Of a stretch of 64,000 nucleotides of DNA, positions 12,849 to 25,900 are shown piece after piece. Each line of letters opens with the position of its first letter. The first letter of the stretch is position 1. A program made the translations under genes and the position numbers. The notes beneath the pieces are model-generated. The model searched no databases. It was not told the DNA's origin and worked only from the letters and a program-made list of their open reading frames with translations. The stretch is from Cannabis sativa (lineage: Eukaryota; Streptophyta; Magnoliopsida; Rosales; Cannabaceae), in contig NC_083604.1 in NCBI RefSeq assembly GCF_029168945.1, forward strand, positions 9,974,812 through 10,038,811, in the 5' to 3' direction.

Positions 12849-12989
12849 ATTAGCGAAGAAGAGGAAAGTGAATCTCTAATAAAAAATGAGATATCAGAGA
12901 GAGAAAGCGTCATTCAATATATATCGCTTACAGAGGAGTATAGAGCTACTCAACAGAAAATAAAAACTATCTCTGCAAATAGTGAAGAC

Positions 12990-14098
12990 TGTTAGAATTA
13001 GTTACATTACAGTTCTGAAAACAACTCAACTCACTAACAAATTTAAAATTGGCAATAACTAACTCTCAGCTCTCTTTAGCCTCTTAATTATCTGAAAAAC
13101 TGTGTTTTTGCAAATGTCAGTTATATATAAGAAAATATAAAATTGTATGCGTCTGCAGAAGCACAAAATGATTCTGCTACATCAAAATTAAACAGGCAGA
13201 ATATAAAATATTTGCAGAAAAATAAATAACTTGACACAAGAGATTTATACGTGGTATCAGTATTCTCACGAACACTCCTAGTCCACAGGGCCACGCCTAG
13301 AGAATGAAATCAATTAATAAGGTATCAAAATTACAAAGACAATTGACTTAAACAAGTTTAGACTCCCTCTAAAGTATTACCGCAATCTTTTGTAATCCAC
13401 TTTATGAATCTGACTTCTTGAAACACCTTCAAGCCCGAACTCCCTTCGTCTTTGAAGTGTGAGTTCTTACTTCCTCCCGAAGTAAGGCTTCAACAAGTCT
13501 TCTCCCGAAGACCAAGTGCTTACTTCCTCCCGAAGTAAGGCTTTATCAAGTCTTCTCCCGAAGACCAATCTCTTGTTCAATCAAGTAGTTCTTCACAACC
13601 TCTAGGACAGAGTAAGAAAAGAAATAAACAACTAGAACCTAGATGAACAACTAGGCTCTCACAAAACAAAGAAACACTCTTCTCTAAAAAAGATAAATGC
13701 AAAAAATGATTAATGGAAGAGTTAATTCGAATGACTACTCTCTAGGCTCTATTTATAGAACATAGAAACCTTAGAGACAGCCGCAAGTTCGAATCTACAG
13801 CTGTACAAAAACTTTCCTAAGAAAACACGATCTGCTACATCAGATTCGGATGCTGACCCAGCAGATCACATCAGAAACGGGAAACTTGCTAAAATCGGGT
13901 CCGATCCTCTATTAATGCTTGATTCCTGCCAAAAACAGATTAGATATTCTGATTGTATCAAGATACAATCGAAATCAATAAGGAAAAGGCAATAATCAAA
14001 GTTTCCCTAAAAAAGACAACTTTCCAAAAGAGAATTGCTTCTCTTTTAAGAAGTTTTCAACAAAGGAAAGTTCAGCTGAAAGTGGAACTTTCCTAACA
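12990..14098 (-). repeat. LTR-like segment, possibly a solo LTR
   Basis: Bounded by TGTTAG and CTAACA, with a minus-strand TATA box (CTATAAATAG, near 13750) and an LTR-style leader. No matching 5-bp duplication was found, so the limits are tentative. It contains a 53-bp tandem duplication at 13466-13570. Just left, 12850-12989 has an open stretch rich in Glu and Ser that I do not recognise. Confidence 0.4.
13466..13570. repeat. 53-bp tandem duplication
   Basis: Units 13466-13518 and 13519-13570 are nearly identical. Each holds the inverted repeat CTTACTTC-CTCCC-GAAGTAAG, so each copy could form a hairpin. Confidence 0.85.
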
Positions 14099-14967
14099 AG
14101 GAAAAGGGCAACTAAAAACCGAATTTATAAGGTAAGAAATTGGGTATGAATGCACAACAATCTTACCATAAAAGAAAAAATTATTTTGTCAACTAACTTG
14201 CCAAAAAAAGACTTTACATTATCTAAGGCTTTTCCCGAACTTGGTTCAATATTGGGTATGACAAGAATGGACATTCAATTTTCTGGTGCACCTTCTCACA
14301 AGATATTTGGCAATGTGAGTATTTTACTTTTATATAAACCCAAAAGAAAATCTCTTTTAAAGAAATGTTACTCTATGTTTCACAAATTCTAAAAAATAAA
14401 GCTTTGAAAAACCAATAATTGCAGCTCGGATAATTAAATTTGAAAAGAAGAAGAAAACACGAGATAGACTAGTGAGAACCCCACAACAAGTGACAAGTTA
14501 ATTGACTCTCTTCCTATTAAGTGGAAATATGAAATCAGCGGAATTAAACTAATAAAATGTGACACTACCTCAGAATACGAAGGAGGAAGTGGATACCCAT
14601 AATTCTTAACTCTACTACGTGGATGCAGTGATCTCTACCCCATAATATGGCCGAAAACAAATTAAGACAAACGTTTTCAAAGACACTATTATGTATAAGG
14701 TATATACTGAATATATAGAGCTGCTGAAATTTTATTTACCTAACAGTAAAAACTAGTCAAAGGGAATGCCTTTTGGTTAGTGACTGACTATACCAAACCA
14801 ATCTTCAAAATATTATATTGCCAATATTAAGGGATATCTTGTGGGGTAATTTGTTGTGATACAGGTTTGCTATTAGTTTTCCACGCAGAAGTGTTAGTGA
14901 CTATCTACTATTGAGATTTTTTGTTGGTTCTTGCATTATAGAGTAGTTTAGTATACTAGAATGAATT
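14099..14967. other. Unassigned sequence with one short open frame
   Basis: A short plus-strand frame at 14150-14392 (80 codons) includes a stretch of normal composition, then GTGAGT at about 14315, a possible splice donor. It could be a stray exon, but no partner exon is evident and I recognise no family. Nothing else is supported here. Confidence 0.25.
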
Positions 14968-15948
14968 GGAAGCAGATCCTCTGTCTAGAGAGTGTGTCCA
15001 ATTCCCTGTCTAACATATAGTATTAGGACATGTGTTAATATAATTAATGTGCTATAAAACATTGTTTGGTAGAATTGTTTAATGAAAGAAAAAAACAACT
15101 CGGAAAGGAAGAAAAAAGGAACTTTAATACTCTAAAATAAAAATAATGTAAATAAAATAAAAATAATTATTCATAATTTCAAAAAGAAAAAAAAACATAT
15201 CATTATTCATATTTCCAGATAAATTAACAATAAAGTTACAACTTTTATATTATTTTTTCTTATTTGCTAATTATAATAGTATTCTTTTTAGGAAAACTAA
15301 TATTTATTATCATCTATCACTTTTTTTTTTTTTTAAAAAAATAAATAGATGAATAATGCTGCCTTTTATTTTGATTTTTTTTTTTTTAAAAAAAAACTTA
15401 TTTTTAACCTAGACTTTTGTGAGGGAAAAAAAAGAAGAATACTGCAAAATTATTTTCTTTAATGGAAAAACAATGCGTCACTAGTAATCTAAATGGTTTT
15501 GTTTTTAGTTTTTTCTTTCAAAAAATATTGAAATGAACAAAATGAATCTAAATGGTGATGGATTATTTTAAATCATATATAATTAAAAAAAAATCAAAAA
15601 AAATCTAAAAAATAGGTATTATTTTATTTTTTAAAATAATTCATTATTTTAATTAATTTTCATTCCATTTATTAGTAAAATAGTTATATTGCATCATTTC
15701 GTTATATATATAATATATTTTTTTTTATAGCAATATTTATATATATGTTATGAATTGTTTTGTTTACATATATATTTTGATGGATTTTTTTTTTTTTTAA
15801 TTCATACTTTTTTTTGTCCTTTCAAAGTTATTTAAATTTATTTCCATCAAACAATGTTTTATAGCACATTAATTATATTGACACATGTCCTAATACTATA
15901 TGTTAGACTGAGAATTGGACACATTCTCTAGACAGAGGATCCGCTTCC
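14968..15948. mobile_element. Mutator-type MITE with about 101-bp TIRs
   Basis: 14968-15070 and 15848-15948 are inverted repeats about 95% alike, beginning GGAAGC and ending GCTTCC. The flanks GAATGAATT (14959-14967 and 15949-15957) are an exact 9-bp duplication, the Mutator hallmark. The interior is AT-rich with no coding region. Confidence 0.93.
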
Positions 15949-15957
15949 GAATGAATT

Positions 15958-17417
15958 AGGGTTTATTTTTTTCCTCATATTAAAGTTTATAATGCCTTGT
16001 ACGTACACTTAATATAGATTTTGAAGTACTATTTCTAACCATCGCTTACTCTCTTTTATCTTTAATCTTTTGTGGTTACCCTAAAAAAAAAAATTCATGT
16101 TACCAAACAAAAATTATTCTTCCTAAACTTATTAATCTGCCCACTGTTTATGAATCACAATTTTTGTAATCATGAAAGTGTTTTTTTACTGCATCAGACC
16201 ATGAAAAGGTATACGGTGTAGTTGCTAATGTTAATTTTATTTTAGTTTTTAATTTTTTTCAATATCATAATTTTAAAATTAATAATATTCAATGTAGTGA
16301 TAATTATTAAAATTTGAAAATATAATAGTAATTTAAATAAAAACAAAAATTATTATTATGCTTTGTAGTAGTAATTAAAAAAATTATTATTCGTCTTAAA
16401 TTTATCTCCGGAATTAATAAAAATGATCATCTGGTTAAACTATCAAAACATTCAAATTTAATTTAAAATAATATTTAAAATTTAACTAATTCTAAATGTC
16501 AAAATCTGAAAATAATTTTTAATTAAAAAAAATAAACAATATAAACAAACTTATTATTAATTGCAACACTTAGCTGGATTAATTATATTTAGGTTTAACT
16601 AACTACATGAATGTTGACCCTTTACGTGGCAACATCTAATAATTTGTTATTTTTTTATTTAAAAAAAAAGTCACCCAATAATTTCTCATAAACTAAGAAT
16701 TCTGTTATACAGACACGAGAATAGATATATAATGAGTACATTAGTGGCTAATATTCGAAGAAGGCCAAAAAACTAAACTTGGGTAGCTGCATGGTTAATT
16801 ATAGAGATTGGTGGGTCAGGGTAACATGTGAAGGATTTGAAACCCTATAAGCAATGTGTCCCTAACTAGTGCCAGGGGCCCTATCTTCTCTATTTCTATC
16901 TCTGTCTCTATTTTTTTTTTCTGATCATATATATATTTTAATTCTTTTTGCTAATCACATTTATGGTACATTATGTCGGACTAATCCAACTAAATAGAAA
17001 TAGAAATGAATCAATTTTCTTTTTTTCACTTAATTGACTACATTTTAAAATATTGAAAGGTTTTTTTTATTGTTTAATGTAGCTTAAGAATATTACGTAA
17101 TATAAATAGTTTAGGGGTATTGAGTTGCTCTCCCTTTTTTCTAGCCCTCCTACTACTGAGCTAATTTCATTGACTTTAATATTAAAATGTGTCATTTCAA
17201 TAGAATGATTTTTTCACAATTTTAGTGTATTTTCTTTTTAAAATGGAACAATTTTTTATCAAATCAATAAAAAAAAATTAATAAGTCTTTTATTTTTTGT
17301 ATGCATTAATTTTATTTCATCTTTTAAAAATTTATATTCCTATTTTTATTGGTTTGTTTTGATTTCTTCCAACTAAATGTTGCCTTTAATTGGAGTATAA
17401 AATAGAATAGAAAGTGA
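15958..17417. other. AT-rich intergenic sequence
   Basis: Homopolymer runs and short AT repeats; no coding frame, repeat boundary or RNA gene could be supported. Confidence 0.6.
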
Positions 17418-17426
17418 CTTTTTTTA

Positions 17427-17955
17427 GGGATGTTGGCGGCTAAATCATCTGAACTTTACGATTTGTAACAGTTAACCACAAAAACTAAAATTTTGGCGGC
17501 ATAACTACCTAAACCCTGGTTCCGTTTTGCTATGTACACCTCCGTTCAAAAATCACAGCTAAGTGTCACGGTGAACTACGTGTATACACTTGTACACGTG
17601 GCAAATTTTTAATAGTCCACATAATATTAGTTTTAAAAAATAATTATAAATATTTAAAAAAAATTAAAAAAATCAGAAAAAAATTTATTTTTTTTTCTTT
17701 TTTACTTTTTTTTTATTTAAAAAAATTAATTTTTTTTTTTAATTTTTTATTCTTCTTCTTCTCCTTCTTCTTTCTTCTTCTTGTTCTACAGAACCCCTCC
17801 CTCCCATGCTCTATTTCTCTCTCTCTTGTCTCACCACCGGAGCCGAAGCACCAGGCCGGAGGCGAAAGAATCTCTCTATCTCTCTCCTGATCTTCTCCTT
17901 TTTCTTCTTCTTCTTCTTCTTCTTCTTCTTAATCTTCTTCTTCTTCTTTTCTCGT

Positions 17956-17996
<41 letters not shown>

Positions 17997-18638
17997 GTCT
18001 CTCTCGATCTCTCTCTTCGCGGTGGTCGTCGGAGCGGAGGTTGGTCGAGAGATTGGGGAGAGGAGGAGGTCGAGCTTTTGGGTTTCGAGGCTTGGGGGTT
18101 TTGGGTTTCGGGGTTTTAGGTCTTGGGATTTTGGGTCGAGAGATTGGGGAGAGGAGGAGGTCCGTTGGTGGCTCCGACACTGCACAAGGGGTTTGGGATG
18201 CGCCGACGTTAGGGTTGGCTAGGGTTTGCTATGGTTTTTAAGTGAAGAAGAAGAAGAAGAAAAGAAAAAGGAAAGGGAAAAAAAGAAAGAAAAAAATAAA
18301 AAAATAATTTTTAAATTTTTATAATTTTTAAATTATTTTTTCTTAAAAAAAAAAAGAAAAAGGAAAAAAATATTTTGATTTTTTTTTTCTGATTCTTTAA
18401 ATTTTTTAAAATATTTATAATTATTTTTTAAAACTAATATTACGCGGACCACTAAAAATTTGACACGTGCACAAGTGTGTACACGTGGACAGTCCACCGT
18501 GACACTTAACTGTGATTTTTGGACGGAGGTGTACATAGCAAAACGGAACCAGGGTTTAGGTAGTTATGCCGCCAAAATTTCAGTTTTTGTAGTTAATTGT
18601 TACAAACCGTAAAGTTCAGGTGGTTTAGCCGCCAATAT
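17427..18638. mobile_element. Mutator-type element with about 250-bp TIRs and GC-rich core
   Basis: Left arm 17427-17690 and right arm 18380-18638 are inverted repeats about 90% alike (TTGGCGGCTAAA at the outer ends). The flanks are C-T7-A and C-T9-A, compatible with a 9-bp duplication altered by slippage. Inside, CTT tracts on the left and GAA tracts on the right extend the complementarity. The core at about 17785-18240 is GC-rich and looks like a captured 5'-UTR or first exon, with its own 40-bp duplication (GAGAGATTGGGGAGAGGAGG at about 18048 and 18138). Confidence 0.85.
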
Positions 18639-19540
18639 CTTTTTTTTTATTCTATTTTTATGTTTAGTTGCCTATGAAAGTATCAAAATATTTTTTTTAC
18701 TAGTTTAGTAGAATAACTATTCAATTTAAAAATGAGAAAAGAAAAGTCATATGCTTACTATCGTATTTATATTAAGAGTAATTTGCGCTATAAATATCTA
18801 AGTTTAACTCTCAATTACAGATAAATACATAAGTTTAATTAATTTTTAGCAGTAATAATATCTAAGTTATAATTCTGAAACTTCTATAGGTACATGAATG
18901 TTAAGTATTAAGTAGATTGCTACGTGGTCATCCGTGATTGGTCTAAGTCATTAAATTTTTATTTATTTTTTTTTTTGAAAAGAAGTTTAATTGTTATTAA
19001 AGTAATAATTTTAATGCTTTGGTGTAGTGTTAATACTAGGAGATGAACCTTTCATTTCTTAACTTGACACGACACTTTATATACTATTTTAATGCATTTT
19101 TTTTATTAGTTTATATTTTATATATATATACTATTATTAATATATATTTTTTTTTTTTATTTTGGGGATGAGCTTAAGGAGCACAAGGAAGATGCCTTGC
19201 CTTGCTCGTCTCAACTCAAGGTTTGACCCTAATTATATTACAGTAGAGTCTCTATTTAAGAATACTTTATTCAAGAATAATTTTTAATTTATTATAAATA
19301 ATAATTCTCAATTTAAACCTATTATAAATAAAACTAACCTTTAAATTGTAATTAATTTTATTTTTTCTAAGTACAAATTAAAAAAAAATATCTTCATATA
19401 AAAATAATATTATCAAAATAATATATATAGATTATAAAGTTAGTTATGTACATATAATAATTTTATTATAAATTATAACATATATATATATATTATATTT
19501 ACTCAAAAATAATTTTATATGACATATATATAATATATAT
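18639..19540. other. AT-rich flank with MITE-like fragments
   Basis: No coding. 18780-18930 resembles one end of another TIR element without a visible partner. From 19248 the text ACAGTAGAGTCTCTAT resembles the tip of a common plant MITE. A weaker inverse lies at about 51530-51546, beyond the large gypsy insertion. Confidence 0.35.
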
Positions 19541-20280
19541 TGTTGACCGAGGTTTTCAGCAACCAATAAAATAATAGAAGATTAAAGAGCTGTAAGAAAT
19601 TAAGAGAAGGATTTTTACGTGGTTGGAGCGTTAATGAGCCTTAGTCCACGAGTCTGTGTATTTATGAGTGTATTAAATATAGAGAATGTTCTTGGTGAGT
19701 AATTACTCTTCTTGCACTTATGCAACACAAAATTCTCGACCCCATTAATGAGCTTTGAGGGGGTATTTATAGTGTTTTTGGTGGGGTGATTCCCAGAATT
19801 ATAGTACATGTATTTCTGTAACTATCAATAAAGTTGGGTGTTCCCAATGAATATACCATGGGCAATGCAAGGTCAAATCCCTAGGTGCTGTAGTGCTTTT
19901 ATGTGGAATGTCCTTATCGTCTTTTGACTAACGTGACTCTTCGCAGTGTAGCCGTCAATAGACTTAATTGATCATAGCCTCGTAGGTGCAGAACGGGAGT
20001 TGTGTCGTCAGACTTTATTGCCTGTGGCAGTCCCAACACGTTTCCTCCCATGCGGCATTAAATGTGAGATGTCTGCTCAGGGGAAGCCTGACACCTCGCG
20101 GAGATGCTTTGATGTTACTTAGGCCTCCGGGAGCATAGGGGACTTCGTATGCCTTCTCCGAGAGGCAGGTCCCGGATGCTGCCTTTCTTCATAAAGACTT
20201 AGCAATTAATTCAAATGTTAAGATCTTTTGGTCCATGTGTCCCTGTCCGGTTGGTCCACGTATATTGGGCAAAATCAGGG
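19541..20280 (-). repeat. 3' LTR of the Tat gypsy element
   Basis: Matches 50609-51348 at about 96%. The last six bases of the other copy (GCAACA) are missing here; the LTR text stops at CAGGG and continues into the antisense gene region. So the first bases of the 3' LTR, read in element sense, are lost. A minus-strand TATA box (CTATAAATACC) lies near 19765. Confidence 0.9.
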
Positions 20281-20761
20281 AGGCCCCTTCGCGCTGGGAG
20301 CCCGGTTGAGAGGAGGAGCCAGACGGCTGCCGGGAGATCCCTTCGCATTGGGAGTCCAGTTAAGAAGAGGGCTCCCAGGCCAAGGCCTATCGTCCAGGTG
20401 CCGAATACGGGGGCTCCTGATGCCAACACTTCCGGCTCTGCTAAGTCCCCTTTAGCAATACATTACGTCCCTCATGTTAGCGAGTATGCTAGCCTTAGGC
20501 CTGTAGGGTTCGATGAACGTCTCCTTAGGTTTAGGATGCCCTCGACCCGGTGGGGGGATCATGCAAAGGATTATTATTTCTCCAACTTAGGGGATTATTT
20601 AGGTCGGTCCCAGATGGGTTCTGGACCTCCGGAGCCCGTTCCCTTGGATCCTTCGGCCTATCTTTCTTCTAGCTGGTTCCGGCCTTCGAACAGCTATCTC
20701 GGGGATGATGCAACCAGTATTAAGATTCCAAACTTTGCTAGGGCCGAATTAGAGAGTCAGG
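20215..20761 (+). CDS. Antisense accessory gene of the gypsy element, exon 1
   Basis: Plus strand, opposite to gag-pol. The open frame begins in the LTR (ATG 20215) and runs to 20761, where a GTAGGA donor ends it in phase 1. A later in-frame ATG at 20536 is an alternative start. It encodes an arginine/proline-rich N-terminus with a duplicated RxxRxGSPVxxR motif (DNA repeats 20284-20316 and 20338-20370). A conserved-looking block with RWGDHAKDYYF follows. Intron 1 (20762-20841) ends TTGTTGCAG and joins exon 2 in frame. I infer this is the antisense additional ORF reported in Tat-lineage elements; its function is unknown. Confidence 0.7.
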
Positions 20762-20841
20762 GTAGGACTAGCTTGATTGCTTTTTAAGTGTTTACTGCTT
20801 TCACAGATATTCTAACACTTAACTCTTTTCTCTTGTTGCAG

Positions 20842-21578
20842 CAGCTAATCCCATGGAGGCAATTTTGGCCACCCTTGCCGGAGCTCACAGTCCTGATGCT
20901 TCCCTTCCTCCAACTTCTTCGCAGATGGTCACTCCTATGAAGGCTTCTTCCAGTGCCCCTCCAGACACTATTGACTTAGTGGATGAGGAGGAGGTACTTC
21001 CTGAGGAAGCTAAAGAAGGTCAAGAAGAGCAATGGGCTCTTCCTGAGGAAGTTGAAGAAGGTGAAGAAGAGCAAGAGGTTACTCTAATCCGCAAGCGCAT
21101 AGGCAAAATGGTAGCTGAGGAGGCACCTAAACGGCTGCGGAGAGTGGACACTCAGGCCCCGAGCCATGATTTCGGGATCCCTCCCAAGGTGGAGGAATTT
21201 ACAGTGCCTCCCAACATTGTGATGACTCCGGTTCCCGGAGATGAGGCGAGGCAGGAGCTTCGGATAGCCAAGTACAATTACGCCATGGACGAGTACTCCC
21301 GGGGGCATGCTGAGGTGGAGGCCTTGAGGAGGATTTTGCGAGAGGAAATGCAAATTTCCCTTAACGATCAGAACTACCAGAACCCGTGGGATCTAAACCT
21401 GGACCCCCTGATGGACTGGTTCAATCGTTTCCTCGGCCCTACCTTGGCTCCTTTTGCCACGGAGATGACCGACGAGTTCGTCTCCCAGCTAACCCGGTGC
21501 GCGCCTAAGCGGTTCACTGCTTGTGCAACCTTGAACTCTGTCTTTGAAGTTCAGGATCTCAGCCATTCCTTGACTGTG
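20842..21578 (+). CDS. Antisense accessory gene, exon 2
   Basis: 737 nt continuing exon 1 in frame and ending at a textbook GTG|GTAAGT donor in phase 0. It encodes an acidic stretch with a duplicated LPEE...EGxEEQ motif, a basic patch (KRLRR), and a region ending SHSLTV. The downstream intron (21579-31331) now holds Copia A. Before that insertion it would have been only about 75 bp. The insertion itself leaves all exon bases intact. Confidence 0.75.
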
Positions 21579-21630
21579 GTAAGTATTCCGTGGTTTACTT
21601 CTTTTCTCATTATTTTTCTTAAGGCCTTTA

Positions 21631-23545
21631 TGTTGGAAATAATTTTACTAGGATCTAGATTTACTAACAAGTATGTTGGATTAACAACCTAATATGAATT
21701 CTAAAACAATGAAAATAAACACATATAAAGTTAGAAAACCTTACAGTGGGTGCAGCGGAATATTATGACTCCTTCCGTTCTGATCTCTAGCCCTTGATTC
21801 CTTTCTGTAGCAGAGCATCACCAAGATCTGAACCTGGATCTTCTTTTCTCCTTCTTTGATGCAGAATTTCCATAGTCTTACATACTATGATTGAGGTACC
21901 ACTTGATGTGTGTGGGCACTACTCATCTCACAAGGATTTCGAAATTTTTCTCTCTTTTTCTCTCTTAATTTCGTGGGTTTGAAGCATACAAAAGACATGC
22001 AAGAGAAGAGAACAAGGGTTGCTTTATATAGGGAAAAGGGAGAGCACAACTTTCCAAATAAAACAGTTTCCTTAATTACTGTGTAATCAATTAACTGCCT
22101 TATTTAGTGCGATCCACCACTTTCCTATTTTTGCTAGGCTTTGATTAGCAATTACATGACAATTAAAATTGAAAATAATAATTGGGAAAATCAAACCATG
22201 TGGCCGGCCATAGGGTGAAATGGGCCTCACTTGGATTTTGCAGTTTCCTCAATTTTATTTCTGTTTCTCCAAAAATGCCATTTTGCAATTCTAATCATTA
22301 TATGCCAAAACTAATTATTTAATAACCAAAATAGATTATTAAATAATATTGTCATTTAAAATAATTATTAATTAGACATACAAAGTCTCTTAATTAATAA
22401 TTAAACCTAGAAACCCTTTTCTTTACGATTTCATCCTTAAACTGTGAGAATTCATAAAGTAGACATAGTCTAACTTTTAGAATTATAATTGATTAATCAA
22501 AATCAATTAACTGAGTCTTACAAGCAATATGGTCTCAACTAGTATGGAGACCATGGGTCTATATAACCGAGCTTCCAATAAGTCGAACCGAATTTACTAA
22601 GTAAATTCCCTAACTTATTAATTCCTCATTGAATCCACACTTAGAACTTGGAATTGCACTCTCAGTCATATAGAACGCTCTATATGTTCCACGATATAGA
22701 CACGTCATTAGTTATCCATTGTTATAACCCTAATGTGATCAATGATCCTCTATATAGATGATCTACATTGAAAAGGCACTACTGTTACCGCTACACCTTC
22801 AATGTATTTTATCCTTAAAACACTTAACCCTGTATAAATGTTATTTCAGCTAAGTGAAATGAGATCTCCACCATTTATCTTCATTTGGTTAAGCTCGAAG
22901 GAAATCATCCTTTACTTTCTATTTGCCAAATAGAAGCTATAGATTCCATATTTATGTTAGCGCTGCCACTCAATTGCATTACCGTGTTCCCAAAATGTAC
23001 GTATCACCCTGACCCAAAAGTAGGCTTAACTAACAAATCAAAGAACACGAGTAACACTCTTGAGATTGAACCTAACCATATCAGGATTAAGATCATTTGA
23101 TCTAGGATCAACAGGTGATATTGAATTGAATAGATATTACGGTAAATTTTAATATATCTAATCAAAGTTCAATATCGGTCCCTTTCGATGTATACTCCAT
23201 ACATTCGATACTTGTAAACTTTGCCAATGTCCTGGAAAGGACATAACACTTTTCCAAGGTGTAAGAATACCTATCGCTGATTATACCATGTCAGTCTAAA
23301 TGTTCTGACAAATCAGGGAATAAACTTTTGAACATATAATAAAGATTACATTCCACTATGCTGACAAAACTATAATCTTTAACAAACTCATATGTTCTGG
23401 ACTTAAAAAGAATTCATACATTATATACATATAATCATGAAATAAATCATGTGAACCATGCAACATAAAATGTTATTTCTGATCTTTATTAATAAGTAAA
23501 TCTGATTATATGAAATGAGTTTTATTTAGGGCATAAAACCCAACA
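21631..23545 (-). repeat. Copia A 3' LTR
   Basis: 1915 bp, TGTTGG...CCCAACA. Minus-strand TATATAAAG at 22022-22030. A short open frame shared with the other LTR reflects the repeat, not a gene. The polypurine-like tract follows at 23546-23558. Confidence 0.92.
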
Positions 23546-25900
23546 AACTCTCACTTGCACTAATGTAAAACAAAATGTGCATTTTAAATAATCATTATCA
23601 CCTTGATATACCAATCAAGTGTAATAGTAGTAAACTCCTCCTAATAGGATCTGACAGGTTGAATTAAACACAACCTTTTCTCCACCATTACTCTTCCTTA
23701 ATCACAAAATCCTTGATAATGTTAAATTCCTCTCTATATGTCTACTCTCTTGGGATACTGGATTCTATACTTTTGGCAACTACTCTTTGGTTATTCAGGA
23801 AGTAACCCTAGTAGTTAAGGCAAGTTGGAACGGTGCCACAAAAGTATAGAACTTTCCTGAGACTGAATAAGTATCTTTCCTGCAACTTTTAGCATTCAGT
23901 CTCTCTCTGGTAGACCAAGAGATTTCAGATAGGTTTTTACACTTCTCCAAAATCACTACTCCACCCCCAGAGTAATCACCATCTCATCAGCTGACTTTCT
24001 AGCACACAGGCAAGTCTCGAAATCTGATGTGGTGTAGTCTAAGAGTTTCAAAACCACCCTTATTGACTAACATATAGTTTCTCTTCTTAATCTTAAGATT
24101 GACTCGATTGTCTTCCAATGTTCTTCTCCTGGATTAATCTGATACCTACTCCTTACTCCCACTCAACAGCAGGTGTCTGGTCTAAGGCATACTAAAGCAT
24201 ATCTGAGACCTCTTACTGTTGATTTAAGAAATTCTTCCATGGCTTTATCTTCTCTGGAATAGTTGAGACTTTTCCTTAGATAAATAAAATCTATATCTAA
24301 GAAGTTGTGAAGCTTCTATAGATTTCCATTGGAAAGAAAATACATCAGCATCTCATGCTTGCATTAGAGTAAGTAATTTCCAGGTATACCACAAGCCATA
24401 GGTTTAGATAAACTCAAACCTACAATACTAGGAACAGGAAGTTTTGTTAAGTCCATTGAATAGACTTATTAACGAAAATTTCCTTACATGTCCTTGTAAC
24501 AGAAAACTTTAGGTTACTCCATGTGAATGGATCAAACCATAGTTCTCTTGGCTTTCTTCTTAGTTTCTTATCTTGACAATCCATTACTTGTTTAAACTCA
24601 CAATGGATTTTAATCACTAGTGTCTTCCAAGTCATAAGAAGGTAAAGTTCCTTGAAACTCTCCCACTACGACAAGGTACCGTGAATTATGTCTAAGAAAA
24701 CTAAATGGTATTGACCTCTTCGGTTGTGTTTAGACAACAGAGGCAGTGGGATCATCTTGTAACGAATAAGATGATGGAACACTTATGGAATCAAGAAAAA
24801 AAATTATCTCCTTTATTTGCTACTTTATTTTCAGGCTTAGTCATTTTCTCAGAAAAGTAGTATTTGTTTAAACAAACACTTTCTTATCTAATGACTATGG
24901 GATGCTCCACCCCTAATCACTTAGAATAGCTAACAAACATGCAAACCAGGGTTAGCGATTCTAGCTTTTCTTAAGATTTCAATAAGGTCATCCATGAATC
25001 TAGTAATGATTTACATAAAGTATACAACCATTGCATCATTCTGAAATTATATTACCATAGAAGGATTTAGGCAACGACTAGTAACTAATCATCAATATGC
25101 AACTCGAATTTCTGGGGAGGTAAGTTTGGATATTATTCAAAATCAAATTAATGATCTTTGAACTGCATATCTACTAACTTTTTCTCCACCCCTATCAGTT
25201 CGCAAGATCTTTAACCACTTACCATTGCTAGAAATTCATGAAATTTTTTAAACATTTCAAATTTCTTTTGCATAATGTAAAATCTAGAGTGATCGTTTTA
25301 AGAATACAACGAAGACTCATATCCACCCCTGAATGTACATCCATCTGCGAATGAGATGAAATTACTTTCAGTGGATATAGGCATATTAACTCTTTACAGA
25401 GAATGATCTTGTCAAAACTATCATGAACAAGATACAAATGTCATAGATTTATAAAATATGTGGTTATATCTTTTGATGACTTAAGTTTAGTTACATCAAA
25501 GAGTTCTTAGAATAGTGCAAGTGGATTCTGGTCACAGAATACTAAACTCATACAGTTTAAATCCATTGAAAGAAAATGGTTATCAAACACTTGTGAAAGT
25601 GTAACTGTATAATTAGTAATTCTTTCTTGGACCACCACTACTAATCTAACTCTATGATTTTCCTATACAAGTAGGAGATTTCTAAGATTGAGGATTTATA
25701 TCATTTTGGGATAGAATTCCGGAAATATAATCATATGCGTCATCTAATTTCTTAAGAGAAAATATGACTTTATATGATTTATAGACCATTCATCCAATGA
25801 TATGTTATTGAGCTAATTCGAAATGAATAAGCTAAGAGGAATTAGGATAATTTTGTTTTAAATAAGAATCCAACGATGCTCCGATTAGCGGGAGTCAAAG
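23546..25900 (-). pseudogene. Copia A pol relic
   Basis: No frame exceeds 70 codons, but nucleotide blocks line up with Copia B pol. 23900-24060 matches the RNase H block at about 41540-41650. 24155-24200 matches about 41760-41815. 24880-24960 matches about 43490-43520. 25140-25260 matches the integrase block at about 43820-43960. The RT catalytic core is not recognisable. Decay is far greater than the LTR divergence would allow, so the coding part was already dead when this copy inserted. Confidence 0.65.

Noticed and set aside
17781..18241. Overlapping frames on both strands of the Mutator-type element core
   Set aside because: Phe/Leu/Ser and Lys/Glu runs come from CTT and CT repeats; no domain, and frames disagree across the two duplicated segments.
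19615..19809. 64-codon frame repeated at 50683-50877
   Set aside because: Again the two LTR copies of the gypsy element; no family recognised.
22885..23100. 71-codon frame identical at 30638-30853
   Set aside because: It is the same text in the two LTRs of Copia A; the identity is explained by LTR duplication.
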